Of a stretch of DNA of 64,000 bases, positions 27,214 to 35,205 are shown piece after piece. Source of the DNA: Taklimakanibacter deserti. Lineage in GTDB: Bacteria > Pseudomonadota > Alphaproteobacteria > Rhizobiales > Aestuariivirgaceae. Position numbers and translations under genes: made by a program. The first letter of the stretch is position 1; each line of letters opens with the position of its first letter. The stretch is from NCBI GenBank assembly GCA_003574785.1, contig QORU01000005.1, positions 310,001 through 374,000 on the forward strand. Reading direction: 5' to 3'. The notes below the pieces were generated by a model. It was not told the origin of the DNA. It saw only the letters and a list, made by a program, of their open reading frames with translations, and did not search any database.

Positions 27214-29703
27214 ATGAGTCCGAAACTCAAACAAACCGTCTGGCGCGCCAGGCTCGCCTTGTACTGGGAGCGCCTGTGGGCCGCCGCCTACCCCATGGTC
27301 ATGGTCCTGGCCCTTTTCGCCATGGCCGTCCTCACGGGGCTCCTCGGCCACCTTCCCGATCTCGCCCGCTATGCGACGCTCGTCGCTTTCGCGCTGGCCT
27401 TCCTGTGGACCTTGCGCCCGCTCTTCCGCCTCGCCTTCCCGGCGCGGAGCGAAGCCCTGCGCCGCGTCGAGACCTCCTCGGCGCTCGACCACCGTCCGGT
27501 CTCGGCAGCCGAGGACAGGCCGGCCAATCCCTCACCCGCCGCTTCCGCCATCTGGGAAGAGCATGTCGCCCGCCAGCTCGCCAAGCTGAAGCACTTGCGC
27601 GCCGGCACGCCGCGCTCGGACCTCAAATGGCGCGATCCCTATGCGCTGCGCCTCGCCGCCCTCTTGGGCGTGCTCGCCGCGGCCTTCCTCTACCGCGGCG
27701 ATCCGGTGTCGAACTTCGCCGATGCGGTGCGCATCGCGCCGTCACAGTCGCAAGTGGCGCTGGCGCTCGATGCCTGGGTGCGCCCGCCTGGCTATACGGC
27801 GAAGCCGCCCGTGCTCCTCACCAGCGAAGCGATCAAGGAGCGCCTGCAGCGCGACAGCGATCTCCTGGTGCCGGAAGGAAGCCTGCTGGTGCTGCGCCTC
27901 ACCGGTGCTGAAGAGCCCCGCCTCGCTTTCTTCGACCTGATCGGCGGCGAGGAGATCAAGGACCTGAAGCCCAAGACCGGCACTGAGAGCGGCACCTTCA
28001 CGTCACAGCTCCGCCTCGACCGGCCGGCCGAGATCCGCGTCTATGACGGCTCGAGCGAACTGGCGCAATGGCGGCTGTCGGTCATTCCCGACGAGGCGCC
28101 CAAGGTCGGCTTCACCGCCGATCCCGAGGCCGAGGCCTCGGGTGCCCTCGCCCTCGACTGGAAGGCGTCGGACGATTACGGCGTCGCCGCCGTCACCGCC
28201 AAGATGGTGCTTTCCGACACCCAGGCCGACGGGCCGGGCTTCGCCACCAATGGCGTGTTCCTGTTCGAAGCGCCCGCCTTCCCGATCGCGCTCAAGAAAT
28301 CATCACCGCGCGAGATCGAGGACCGCACCGCCAACGACCTCACCGCCCATCCCTGGGCCGGGCTCAATGTCGATGTGACGCTGGAGGCGAAGGACCAGGC
28401 CGGCAAGACCGGCAAGTCCGAGGTGAAGACGGTCATGCTGCCCGAGCGCCTGTTCATCAAGCCGCTCGCCAAGGCGCTGATCGAGCAGCGGAAGGCGCTG
28501 ATCCTCGATCCCGACGATCACCGCAATGTCGAGCTGATGCTCAGCGCCTTGCTGATGTGGCCGGAAGGGCTCATCGACAGGAGCGGCATCCATATCGCGC
28601 TCCGCGCCATCCGCTCGCATGTCGCCAATGCGAGGGACCAGGAGGACATCAAGACCGCCGTCAACGACCTGTGGAAGCTGGCGCTCGCGGTCGAGGAAGG
28701 CGATCTCGCCGATGCCAGGGCCGAGCTCGACGCCATCCGCAAGGAGTTGCAGAAGGCGCTGGCCGAAGGCGCGCCGCCGGAGCGCATCGCCGAGCTCATG
28801 GATAAATTGCGCGAGGCGATGAACAAATATCTGCAGTCGATGGCGGAGGAGACGCGCCGGCGCATGCAGCAGCAGGGAGCCCAGCCGCAGCAGGTCGATC
28901 CGTCCAGGCTTCTGAGCCAGGAAGACCTGCAGAAGATGCTGGACACGATCCAGAAGCTCGCCGAGTCGGGCGCCAACGAGGCCGCCCAGGAGATGCTGTC
29001 GCAGCTCGAGAACCTGTTGCGCAACCTGCAGCCGGGCATGGCCCAGCAGCAGCAGGGCGACACGCCCTTGTCCGAGATGCTGGGCGATCTTTCCGAATTG
29101 ATGCGCCGCCAGCAGCAGCTGATGGACGAGACGATGCGCATGCCGGGCCAGAGCGGCGAGCCGCAGGAGGGCGATCAGAGAGGCGGCATGCCGCAACAGG
29201 GCCAGAACGGCCAGCAGGGCGAATCCTTGTCGCAGAAGCAGGGTGCCTTGCGCCAGATGCTGGATGAGCTGATGGGCCGCCTCGGCCAGCAGGGCATGGA
29301 GGCGCCGCAGTCCTTCGGCCAGGCCGGCAAGTCGATGGAAGGCGCCACCGGCTCCTTGCGCGAGGGCCGCCGCGATCCCGCACTCGAGCAGCAGAGCGAG
29401 GCGCTCAACGCCTTGCGCGACGGCGCCCAGTCCATGGCCCGCCAGATGATGCAGCAGGGCCAGGGCAACACCGGCAATGTCGGCCGCCATGGCCAAGCGC
29501 GCGGCGACGATAGAGACCCCCTGGGCCGGCCGCGCGCCAATCGCGGCGAGGACTACGGCCCCGACCGCAACATGGTGCCGGGCGAAGCGGCGATCCGGCG
29601 GGCGCGCGAGATTCTCGATTTCCTGCGCAACCGGGCCAACACGCCCGATTTGCCGCGCATCGACCGCGACTATATCGAGCGCCTGCTGCGCGGGCTGTAT
29701 TGA
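27214..29703 (+). CDS. TIGR02302 / DUF4175 family protein, Gln-rich
   Basis: An 829-residue protein of an alphaproteobacterial family of unknown function, conserved next to lysA. Two hydrophobic helices near residues 23-70 and one near 145-160 anchor it. A large domain follows with APSQSQVALALDAWVRPPGY, VIPDEAPKVGFTADPEAEA and LDWKASDDYGVAAV. Residues about 540-790 are rich in Gln, Met and Glu (many QQ and MQQQG runs), probably coiled or disordered. The C-terminus ends AIRRAREILDFLRNRANTPD. Length fits the family. Confidence 0.88.
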   Translation: MSPKLKQTVWRARLALYWERLWAAAYPMVMVLALFAMAVLTGLLGHLPDLARYATLVAFALAFLWTLRPLFRLAFPARSEALRRVETSSALDHRPVSAAEDRPANPSPAASAIWEEHVARQLAKLKHLRAGTPRSDLKWRDPYALRLAALLGVLAAAFLYRGDPVSNFADAVRIAPSQSQVALALDAWVRPPGYTAKPPVLLTSEAIKERLQRDSDLLVPEGSLLVLRLTGAEEPRLAFFDLIGGEEIKDLKPKTGTESGTFTSQLRLDRPAEIRVYDGSSELAQWRLSVIPDEAPKVGFTADPEAEASGALALDWKASDDYGVAAVTAKMVLSDTQADGPGFATNGVFLFEAPAFPIALKKSSPREIEDRTANDLTAHPWAGLNVDVTLEAKDQAGKTGKSEVKTVMLPERLFIKPLAKALIEQRKALILDPDDHRNVELMLSALLMWPEGLIDRSGIHIALRAIRSHVANARDQEDIKTAVNDLWKLALAVEEGDLADARAELDAIRKELQKALAEGAPPERIAELMDKLREAMNKYLQSMAEETRRRMQQQGAQPQQVDPSRLLSQEDLQKMLDTIQKLAESGANEAAQEMLSQLENLLRNLQPGMAQQQQGDTPLSEMLGDLSELMRRQQQLMDETMRMPGQSGEPQEGDQRGGMPQQGQNGQQGESLSQKQGALRQMLDELMGRLGQQGMEAPQSFGQAGKSMEGATGSLREGRRDPALEQQSEALNALRDGAQSMARQMMQQGQGNTGNVGRHGQARGDDRDPLGRPRANRGEDYGPDRNMVPGEAAIRRAREILDFLRNRANTPDLPRIDRDYIERLLRGLY

Positions 29704-29707
29704 GCTT

Positions 29708-29910
29708 ACCCTCGCCCTGCGAAGCGGGGAGAGGGAAGGGGCCCGTCGCGTAAGCGACGGGAAGGGTGAGGGGCATCTTCGGCAACCACACTCCTTCGAG
29801 CCCGCTTCCCTCCTCCAACCCGCTTCTTTACCCAATCCTGAGAGTGGCCCCTCACCCTCCCATTGCTGCGCAATGGGCCCCTCCCTCTCCCCGCTTTGCG
29901 GGGCGAGGGT
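29708..29910. repeat. Inverted pair of GC-rich palindromic repeats (type B)
   Basis: The left copy (29708-29773) reads ACCCTCGCC, GCGAAGC-GGGGAGAGGG, CCCGTCGCG-TAAG-CGACGGG and GTGAGGGG. The right copy (29848-29910) is its inversion: CCCCTCACCC, CCATTGC-TGC-GCAATGG, CCCTCCCTCTCCCC, GCTTTGC-GGGGCGAGGGT. About 75 unrelated bases separate them. The same pair recurs at 32772-32974. Confidence 0.85.
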
Positions 29911-29962
29911 GTCCTAAGCCTTTGCTTTTGCTGGCGGGCTTCCTTATGAATAGCCCCTGCCC

Positions 29963-30754
29963 ATGGAACAGCCGCAAGCCCCCCAGGAAAGCCTAGAGCG
30001 TATCCGCCGCGAGATCGACCGGATCGACGATGACATATTGGGGCTCATCGCCAAAAGGCTCGATATCGTCGACCGGGTCAGGGCCTATAAGCTCCAGACC
30101 CAAGGCGCTGCCGCCTCGCCGATCCGGCCCGGCCGCGAGGCCTTGATCCTGCGCCGCCTGATCGACCGCGGCGAGGTGCCGGCCGATCTCTGCTTCCGCA
30201 TCTGGCGCGCCCTCATCTCGGCCGCCACCTTGAAGCAGGCGCCGGTGCGCATCCATGGCAGCGCCGCCTTCTTCGCCTCCGCCATGTCGCAGACGCTGCT
30301 GCGCGAATATTTCGGCGCCTCGGCCTTCACCGATCATCCGGGCGAGGCGGTCGCCTTCGAGGCGCTGGCGCAGAATCCGGGCGATCTCGCCGCCGTTGCC
30401 ATTGACGGGCCCTGGGCCAAGGCGTGGCTCGAAGGCCATGCCGGCCCCACCCAGGTGATCGGCGTGCTGCCCTTTCTCGCGACGGAGGCCTTGCCGCGGC
30501 TCCTGATCTTCGGCCATGCCGCAGCTGAGCAGACCGGCGCCGATGAGACGCTGGTGCTGACCGACGGACAACTTCCGCGCGACTTCACCCCGCAGCCTCT
30601 GTGGCAGATGAAGGTCCGCGCGCTGCAGCTCACCAGCCTGCCGGGCTTCCTTTCCGAGCACAACGTGCCGCTCATCGGCCTCGCGCGCTCAAATGGCTCA
30701 CTTGCGCTCTCCGTCCTGGGGCGCTACCCCAGCCCGATCGAACTCAGGACCTAA
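29963..30754 (+). CDS. Chorismate mutase (AroQ class) with C-terminal extension
   Basis: The 263-residue product has an AroQ-type chorismate mutase domain at residues about 10-100: [20 protein letters not shown], the helix-2 [13 protein letters not shown] and [20 protein letters not shown]. These are the expected catalytic Arg, Lys and Glu positions. Residues 100-263 ([20 protein letters not shown]... LYPSPIEL-like end) have no clear catalytic motif and resemble a decayed prephenate-dehydratase-like part. It starts a cluster with hisC and tyrC, so it feeds prephenate to tyrosine synthesis. Confidence 0.85.
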   Translation: MEQPQAPQESLERIRREIDRIDDDILGLIAKRLDIVDRVRAYKLQTQGAAASPIRPGREALILRRLIDRGEVPADLCFRIWRALISAATLKQAPVRIHGSAAFFASAMSQTLLREYFGASAFTDHPGEAVAFEALAQNPGDLAAVAIDGPWAKAWLEGHAGPTQVIGVLPFLATEALPRLLIFGHAAAEQTGADETLVLTDGQLPRDFTPQPLWQMKVRALQLTSLPGFLSEHNVPLIGLARSNGSLALSVLGRYPSPIELRT

Positions 30755-30756
30755 GC

Positions 30757-31860
30757 ATGACGTCTGCCTCCGCCATCACCCGGCCCCTGCCGAAGCCGGG
30801 CATTCTGGACATTGCGCCTTACGTGCCGGGCAAGGCCGGCGCCAAGGGCCAGAAGGTCCACAAGCTGTCGGCCAATGAGAACCCGCTGGGAGCGAGCCCT
30901 GCAGCGATCGAGGCCTATCGCAGCGCCGCCGGCGCGCTCGAGTTCTATCCCGACGGGGCGGCGCACGAGTTGCGCGCGGCGATCGCCAATCGCTACGGAC
31001 TGAAGGCGGAAAACATCGTCTGCGGTGCCGGCTCCGACGAGATCCTGCAGCTTCTCGCCCATGCCTATCTGGCGCCGGGCGACGAGGCGATCTATTCGCA
31101 ATATGGCTTCCTGGTCTATCCGATCGCCATCGCGTCGAACGGCGCCACGGCGATGGTGGCGCGCGAAACCAACCTGACGACCGATGTCGACCGGATGCTG
31201 TCCTGCGTCACGGCGAAGACGCGCATCGTCTTCCTCGCCAATCCCAACAACCCGACCGGCACCTATATTCCGGTATCGGAAGTGAAACGCCTGCATGCCG
31301 GCCTGCCGAAGAGCTGCCTTCTCGTGCTCGATGCGGCCTATGCCGAATATGTCAGGCGCAACGACTATGAATCGGGCATCGAGCTCGTCGCCACCAACGA
31401 CAATGTGGTGATGACGCGCACCTTCTCGAAGATCTACGGCCTCGCCTCGCTGCGCCTCGGCTGGGCCTATTGCCCGGGCCATGTCGCCGACGTGCTGAAC
31501 CGCATCAGGGGCCCGTTCAATGTCGGGACGCCCGCCCTTCTCGCCGGCGCCGCGGCGATCGCCGATGCGACGCATGTCGAGCGCGCGGTTGCGCATAATG
31601 ACGAATGGCTCCTTTGGCTGACGAAGGAGCTCACCGCGCTCGGCCTGACCGTGACGCCGAGCGTCGGCAATTTCATCCTGGTGCATTTCCCGGAAGATGC
31701 ACAACACAGGGCTGCGAAAGCGGATGCGTTTCTCACCGAACGCGGGCTGATCCTGCGCCGCATGGAGGGCTATGGCCTGCCGGGGGCGCTGCGCCTCACC
31801 ATCGGCTCGGAAGAAGCGAACCGCGCCGTCGTCGCCGCCCTGAAAGAGTTCCTGCAATGA
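30757..31860 (+). CDS. hisC: Histidinol-phosphate / aromatic aminotransferase
   Basis: A 367-residue class II PLP aminotransferase. Motifs are [54 protein letters not shown] and the PLP lysine in [15 protein letters not shown]. Placed between chorismate mutase and tyrC, it probably acts on prephenate or hydroxyphenylpyruvate as well as histidinol phosphate, as in other alphaproteobacteria. ATG 30757 begins three bases after the previous stop; it overlaps tyrC by four bases (ATGA). Confidence 0.93.
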   Translation: MTSASAITRPLPKPGILDIAPYVPGKAGAKGQKVHKLSANENPLGASPAAIEAYRSAAGALEFYPDGAAHELRAAIANRYGLKAENIVCGAGSDEILQLLAHAYLAPGDEAIYSQYGFLVYPIAIASNGATAMVARETNLTTDVDRMLSCVTAKTRIVFLANPNNPTGTYIPVSEVKRLHAGLPKSCLLVLDAAYAEYVRRNDYESGIELVATNDNVVMTRTFSKIYGLASLRLGWAYCPGHVADVLNRIRGPFNVGTPALLAGAAAIADATHVERAVAHNDEWLLWLTKELTALGLTVTPSVGNFILVHFPEDAQHRAAKADAFLTERGLILRRMEGYGLPGALRLTIGSEEANRAVVAALKEFLQ

Positions 31861-32831
31861 CGGGCGTCCTCTATGATCGCGTGGCGCTGATCGGCTTAGG
31901 CCTCATCGGCTCGTCGCTGGCGCATGTCATCCGCCGCGAGAAGCTGGCGAAGACCATCGCCGGCCACGCCAGGAGTGCTGAGACGCGCGAGACCGCCAGG
32001 CGCATCGGCCTTGTCGATGAGATCCATGAGAGTGCCGCCAAGGCGGTGAAGGATGCCGATCTCGTCATTTTGTGCACGCCGCTCGGCGCCTATGGCAAGC
32101 TGGCGGAGGAGATCGGGCCCCGTCTGAAGGCCGGCGCCACGGTGAGCGACGTCGGCTCGGTCAAGGGTGCGGTGGTGCGCGATGTCGGGCCGCATATGCC
32201 GGCGAATGTGCATTTCATTCCGGGCCATCCGGTGGCGGGCACCGAGCAGTCGGGCCCCGAATCGGGTTTCGCCGAGCTCTTCACCAACCGCTGGTGCATC
32301 CTCACTCCCTTGCCCGACAGCGATGCAGCGGCCGTCGCACGGCTGGAAAAATTCTGGCGCGCCTCAGGCTCCAATGTCGAGAAGATGAACCCCGATCACC
32401 ACGACATGGTGCTCGCCATCACCAGCCATTTGCCGCATCTCATCGCCTACAATATCGTCGCCACCGCGGCCGACATCGAGGACGTGACCAATTCCGAGGT
32501 GATCAAATTCTCGGCCGGCGGCTTCCGCGACTTCACCCGCATCGCCGCCTCCGATCCGACCATGTGGCGCGACGTCTTTCTCAACAACAAGGATGCGGTG
32601 CTCGATACGTTGGGCCGCTTCTCGGAGGATCTCTCGGTGCTGCAGCGCGCCATCCGCTGGGGCGACGGCGAGACGCTGTTCAACCTGTTCACGCGCTCGC
32701 GCGAGATCCGGCGCAGCATCATCGCCGCCGGGCAGGAGACGGCGGCGCCAGACTTCGGCAGAAGGCCGGACACCCCCTCGCCCCGCGAAGCGGGGAGAGG
32801 GAGGGGCCCGCGCGAAGGCGCGGGAGGGTGA
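31857..32831 (+). CDS. tyrC: Prephenate/arogenate dehydrogenase, TyrC type
   Basis: The 324-residue product makes the tyrosine precursor by NAD(P)-dependent oxidative decarboxylation. The Rossmann motif is [13 protein letters not shown] (residues about 9-21). Catalytic-region motifs are [27 protein letters not shown] and the dehydrogenase [17 protein letters not shown]. It overlaps hisC by four bases. The last 20 or so residues ([19 protein letters not shown]) are encoded by an intergenic GC-rich repeat that has extended the reading frame; the stop lies inside the repeat. Confidence 0.94.
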   Translation: MTGVLYDRVALIGLGLIGSSLAHVIRREKLAKTIAGHARSAETRETARRIGLVDEIHESAAKAVKDADLVILCTPLGAYGKLAEEIGPRLKAGATVSDVGSVKGAVVRDVGPHMPANVHFIPGHPVAGTEQSGPESGFAELFTNRWCILTPLPDSDAAAVARLEKFWRASGSNVEKMNPDHHDMVLAITSHLPHLIAYNIVATAADIEDVTNSEVIKFSAGGFRDFTRIAASDPTMWRDVFLNNKDAVLDTLGRFSEDLSVLQRAIRWGDGETLFNLFTRSREIRRSIIAAGQETAAPDFGRRPDTPSPREAGRGRGPREGAGG

Positions 32832-32974
32832 GGGGCGTGGGACTCACGATCCTCTATTCTGCAGTTCTTTCGGGTGTGATCTGGCCTGCGCGTGTCAATC
32901 CTGAAGCCGGCCCCTCACCCTCCCATTGCTGCGCAATGGGCCCCTCCCTCTCCCCGCTAAAGCGGGGCGAGGGT
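32772..32974. repeat. Inverted pair of GC-rich palindromic repeats (type B, second site)
   Basis: Left copy 32772-32835, right copy 32911-32974, in opposite orientation, separated by 75 bases. They match the pair at 29708-29910, including the shared CAATCCTGA just before each right copy. The left copy supplies the C-terminus and stop of tyrC; the right copy supplies the last codons and stop of the convergent DUF2125 gene. Confidence 0.85.
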
Positions 32975-33919
32975 TAAAGGTGGCAATTCAGTAAGCTTCA
33001 CCGGACCCCAATAGAGCTTGCCGTCCTTGGCGATGAGATCGAGCGTGATGTCGGTGGTCTTGCCGGGCTGCAACAGGCCGATCATGGTGGCGAGCGTCTG
33101 CGCATCCTTGTCGCTGAGGCCGAAATCCTGCTTGAACTCTTCCAACAGGAGATCGAGACGGTTCGAGGTGGTGGTGAGGCGGCCATCGACATGGCCGGTG
33201 GGGCCAAGGCCGAGCTCGCCCTTGGCTGTGACAATGAGCTCACCCTTCTTCAGTCGTATCGTGTCGATCCCGATCTTCTCGCCGCTGGCGGCCAGCGCCT
33301 TGAGCAGATCGCGGCCGACCGCCTGGCGCGGCACATTGGCTTGCAGCGATGCTTCGTCGAGCTTGAGCAGAATGCCGGCCTCGAGCAGGACGGCGGCGGT
33401 CGTCGCATCGAGCGCCACATCGAGGCGCTCGCCGCCCGTGTCGCGGGCGCTGACCAGGAGGCGCTCGGCGCTGCCGAAGGGTTGCGCCTGGAGCTTTGGC
33501 ACTTCGAGCGAGGCCTGCCAGTTGCGCTCGCTCGAGAAGCGCGCGCTCGCCATGGCGCGCTCATGGGTGACGGTGAGGCCGGAAGAGCTGGTGACCGGAC
33601 CATCGATCAGCGCGATGGCGCGGTTCGGCATATAGGCCTGCATCACCAGGAGCAGGTTCTTGGCCGCGACCTTGTCGCCGGTGAGCGTGAGCGTGGGCTC
33701 GATGCAGTCGCGCTCGAAGCGGAAGGGAAAGCCGCCCCAGTTGAGCCCCTTGCAGTCGAGCGCAATGCCTTGCCGGCTGAGCTTGGCGCGCTCGCTTTCG
33801 AAAGTGTTACGCACGAATCCCGAGGCGATGACCCAATAGGTGCACCACAGGACGACGAGGAGCACGATGCCGATGAGCGTCAGGATGATGGGCCAGGGCC
33901 GTCTCTGGCTTTGAGCCAT
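32957..33919 (-). CDS. DUF2125 domain protein
   Basis: A 320-residue alphaproteobacterial protein of unknown function. One N-terminal helix (IILTLIGIVLLVVLWCTYWV) anchors a periplasmic domain that begins SGFVRNTFESERAKL, then GLNWGGFPFRFERDC, the conserved DUF2125 signature. It ends with LQPGKTTDITLDLIAKDGKL. ATG 33919 is chosen because the helix begins there; the longer open frame upstream lacks the family pattern. Its stop codon falls in a palindromic repeat. It is divergent from the cyclotransferase gene with 36 bases between starts. Confidence 0.88.
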   Translation of the reverse strand: MAQSQRRPWPIILTLIGIVLLVVLWCTYWVIASGFVRNTFESERAKLSRQGIALDCKGLNWGGFPFRFERDCIEPTLTLTGDKVAAKNLLLVMQAYMPNRAIALIDGPVTSSSGLTVTHERAMASARFSSERNWQASLEVPKLQAQPFGSAERLLVSARDTGGERLDVALDATTAAVLLEAGILLKLDEASLQANVPRQAVGRDLLKALAASGEKIGIDTIRLKKGELIVTAKGELGLGPTGHVDGRLTTTSNRLDLLLEEFKQDFGLSDKDAQTLATMIGLLQPGKTTDITLDLIAKDGKLYWGPVKLTELPPLTLAPL

Positions 33920-33955
33920 TGCGTGTTCCAATTCCTTCACGATACAGAAGGCTCC

Positions 33956-34588
33956 ATGCACGAAAATTGGGTGTTCGGCTACGGGTCTTTGATGTGGAAT
34001 CCGGGCTTCCGCTTCACCGAGCGGCGGCGCGCCGTGATCCATGGCTATCACCGCAGCCTGTGCATGCTCTCCCATATGTATCGCGGCACGCCGGACCGGC
34101 CGGGGCTGGTGCTCGGCCTCGATATCGGCGGCACTTGCCATGGCATCGCCTTCAAGATCGCCAATGCGGACTGGGAGGAAACGGCCACCTATTTGCGCGC
34201 CCGCGAGCAGGTGACCAACATGTATCACGAGCTCACCAAGCCGGTCCGCCTCTTAGAGCGTTCCCCGCCAAATGCCCGCCCCGGACCCGATCCGGGGTTG
34301 CTCGACTTTGGCGATAAGGGAACGCCCAAAGAAAAGGCCGAGCCGGCTGAGGCTCGGCTCAGTGATGAGGCGCTGAAGGTGCCGGCGCTGTTCTACGCCG
34401 TCAACCGCGAGCACCGGCAATATGCCGGCCGCCTGAGCCTCGAGGACCAGCTCCATCATGTGCGCCAGGGCCATGGCCAGTCGGGCTCATGCGCCGACTA
34501 TGTGCTGAACACGGTGCAGCATCTGCGCGAGGCCGGCATTCGCGACCATCCGCTGGAGAAGCTCGCCCACGCGCTGCTCAAGATTTGA
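33956..34588 (+). CDS. Gamma-glutamylcyclotransferase (ChaC-like) with repeat-derived insertion
   Basis: The 210-residue product has the GGCT fold: FGYGSLMWNPGF at the N-terminus (residues 6-17), GYHRSLCMLSHMYRGTPDRP, GIAFKI, YLRAREQVTNMYHELTKPV and, after an insertion, VPALFYAVNREHRQYAGRLS and GQSGSCADYVLNTVQHL. ChaC-type enzymes release 5-oxoproline from gamma-glutamyl peptides such as glutathione. Between residues about 99 and 141 lies a Pro/Gly/Glu-rich stretch absent from the usual family pattern. Its DNA (34258-34325) is a palindromic repeat related to one at 49520-49567. The frame is kept, so the protein may still work. Confidence 0.88.
   Translation: MHENWVFGYGSLMWNPGFRFTERRRAVIHGYHRSLCMLSHMYRGTPDRPGLVLGLDIGGTCHGIAFKIANADWEETATYLRAREQVTNMYHELTKPVRLLERSPPNARPGPDPGLLDFGDKGTPKEKAEPAEARLSDEALKVPALFYAVNREHRQYAGRLSLEDQLHHVRQGHGQSGSCADYVLNTVQHLREAGIRDHPLEKLAHALLKI
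34258..34325. repeat. Bulged-hairpin repeat inside the cyclotransferase gene
   Basis: Outer arm GCGTTCCC/GGGAACGC (34258-34265 with 34318-34325), one-sided bulge ATAA (34314-34317), inner arm CGCCAAA/TTTGGCG (34266-34272 with 34307-34313). The loop carries a nested CCCCGGA/TCCGGGG hairpin. The right half TTGCTCGACTTTGGCGATAA also occurs, inverted, in the hairpin at 49520-49567. A further hairpin, GAGCCGGCTGAGGCTCGGCTC region, follows at about 34338-34360. Confidence 0.85.
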
Positions 34589-34595
34589 TCGTCGC

Positions 34596-34638
34596 CCCAA
34601 AAAGAAAGAGAGAGCGGGACGTGCACTTCCCGCTCTCT
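34596..34638 (-). terminator. Intrinsic terminator of the SOS-type gene
   Basis: An 11-bp perfect stem AGAGAGCGGGA/TCCCGCTCTCT (34609-34619 with 34628-34638) is followed on the minus strand by CTTTCTTTTT. It lies 21 bases past the stop of the 34660-35139 gene. Confidence 0.8.
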
Positions 34639-34659
34639 GGGGCGTACGCAATACACAAC

Positions 34660-35139
34660 TTACGCGGCCAGAGCGCCGGGTGTCCTGGTCGCCGTCGAGT
34701 GGGTTCGGCGCTCTGGTTCCTTGTTCTGTGCGTCGGGTAGTCCGAAAGCGAGTTGGGCAGCCTTTCCGGCTGGTGCCGCGGCACCATCCTTGAGCGCCGC
34801 CTGGAGATCGGCGGCGACCTGGCGCGCCTCCGTCTCGTCGCGGCTCAGCAAATGGACATGGATCTCATTGGCGCCGAGGCTCTCCCAATGGGCCGCATCG
34901 CCGGCCGGGATATTGACGTCCCAGAGCCCGGCGAAGCGCCCGGCGCCGAGCACGGTGCGCAGATTGCCGAGGCTCCTCACCGCCAGGAAGACGGCGCCCG
35001 GAAGCGGCGGGCAGGTCTCCGGCCGGTAGACGGAATGGATGTAGCGGCGCCCGGACGCCCCATGCCAGTACCAGAAGCGGGGCTCGGTCTCGGTGCCGCC
35101 GGAAAAGGGGATGCTGAGGGGTGTTCCATGAATCAACAT
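34660..35139 (-). CDS. Uncharacterised protein under LexA-type control
   Basis: I do not recognise the family. The 159-residue soluble protein has a folded-looking core: FWYWHGASGRRYIHSVYRPE, then PGAVFLAVRSLGNLR, GRFAG, and NEIHVHLLSRDETEARQVAA. The last 40 residues are low-complexity (Ala, Thr, Pro, Arg). ATG 35139 is the best start because the consensus promoter places transcription initiation almost on it; an upstream ATG at 35157 would lie inside the -10/LexA box. It is directly upstream of, and on the same strand as, the terminator at 34596-34638. Neighbouring nrdJ provides dNTPs, also a DNA-repair-related need. Confidence 0.65.
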   Translation of the reverse strand: MLIHGTPLSIPFSGGTETEPRFWYWHGASGRRYIHSVYRPETCPPLPGAVFLAVRSLGNLRTVLGAGRFAGLWDVNIPAGDAAHWESLGANEIHVHLLSRDETEARQVAADLQAALKDGAAAPAGKAAQLAFGLPDAQNKEPERRTHSTATRTPGALAA

Positions 35140-35140
35140 G

Positions 35141-35155
35141 GAACAAAGATAGAAC
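35141..35155 (-). promoter_or_regulatory. LexA box (GTTC-N7-GTTC)
   Basis: On the minus strand GTTC-TATCTTT-GTTC, an exact match to the direct-repeat LexA box of alphaproteobacteria. It covers the -10 (TATCTT, 35151-35146) of a strong promoter and ends one base before the start codon of the 34660-35139 gene. Confidence 0.8.
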
Positions 35156-35174
35156 AATAGCCGTTGGCTGTCAA
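35146..35174 (-). promoter_or_regulatory. Sigma-70 promoter of the SOS-type gene
   Basis: Minus strand TTGACA (35174-35169), 17-base spacer, TATCTT (35151-35146). Initiation about seven bases beyond the -10 would fall on or next to ATG 35139, giving a leaderless or nearly leaderless mRNA. Confidence 0.75.
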
Positions 35175-35205
35175 CCCTGATGACGAAGGGCGCGCCGGTT
35201 TTGCG

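Noticed and set aside
34660..35139. Assigning the SOS-type gene to BapE or another named SOS effector
   Set aside because: Size and regulation are compatible, but I cannot recall or verify any sequence similarity, so no name is given.
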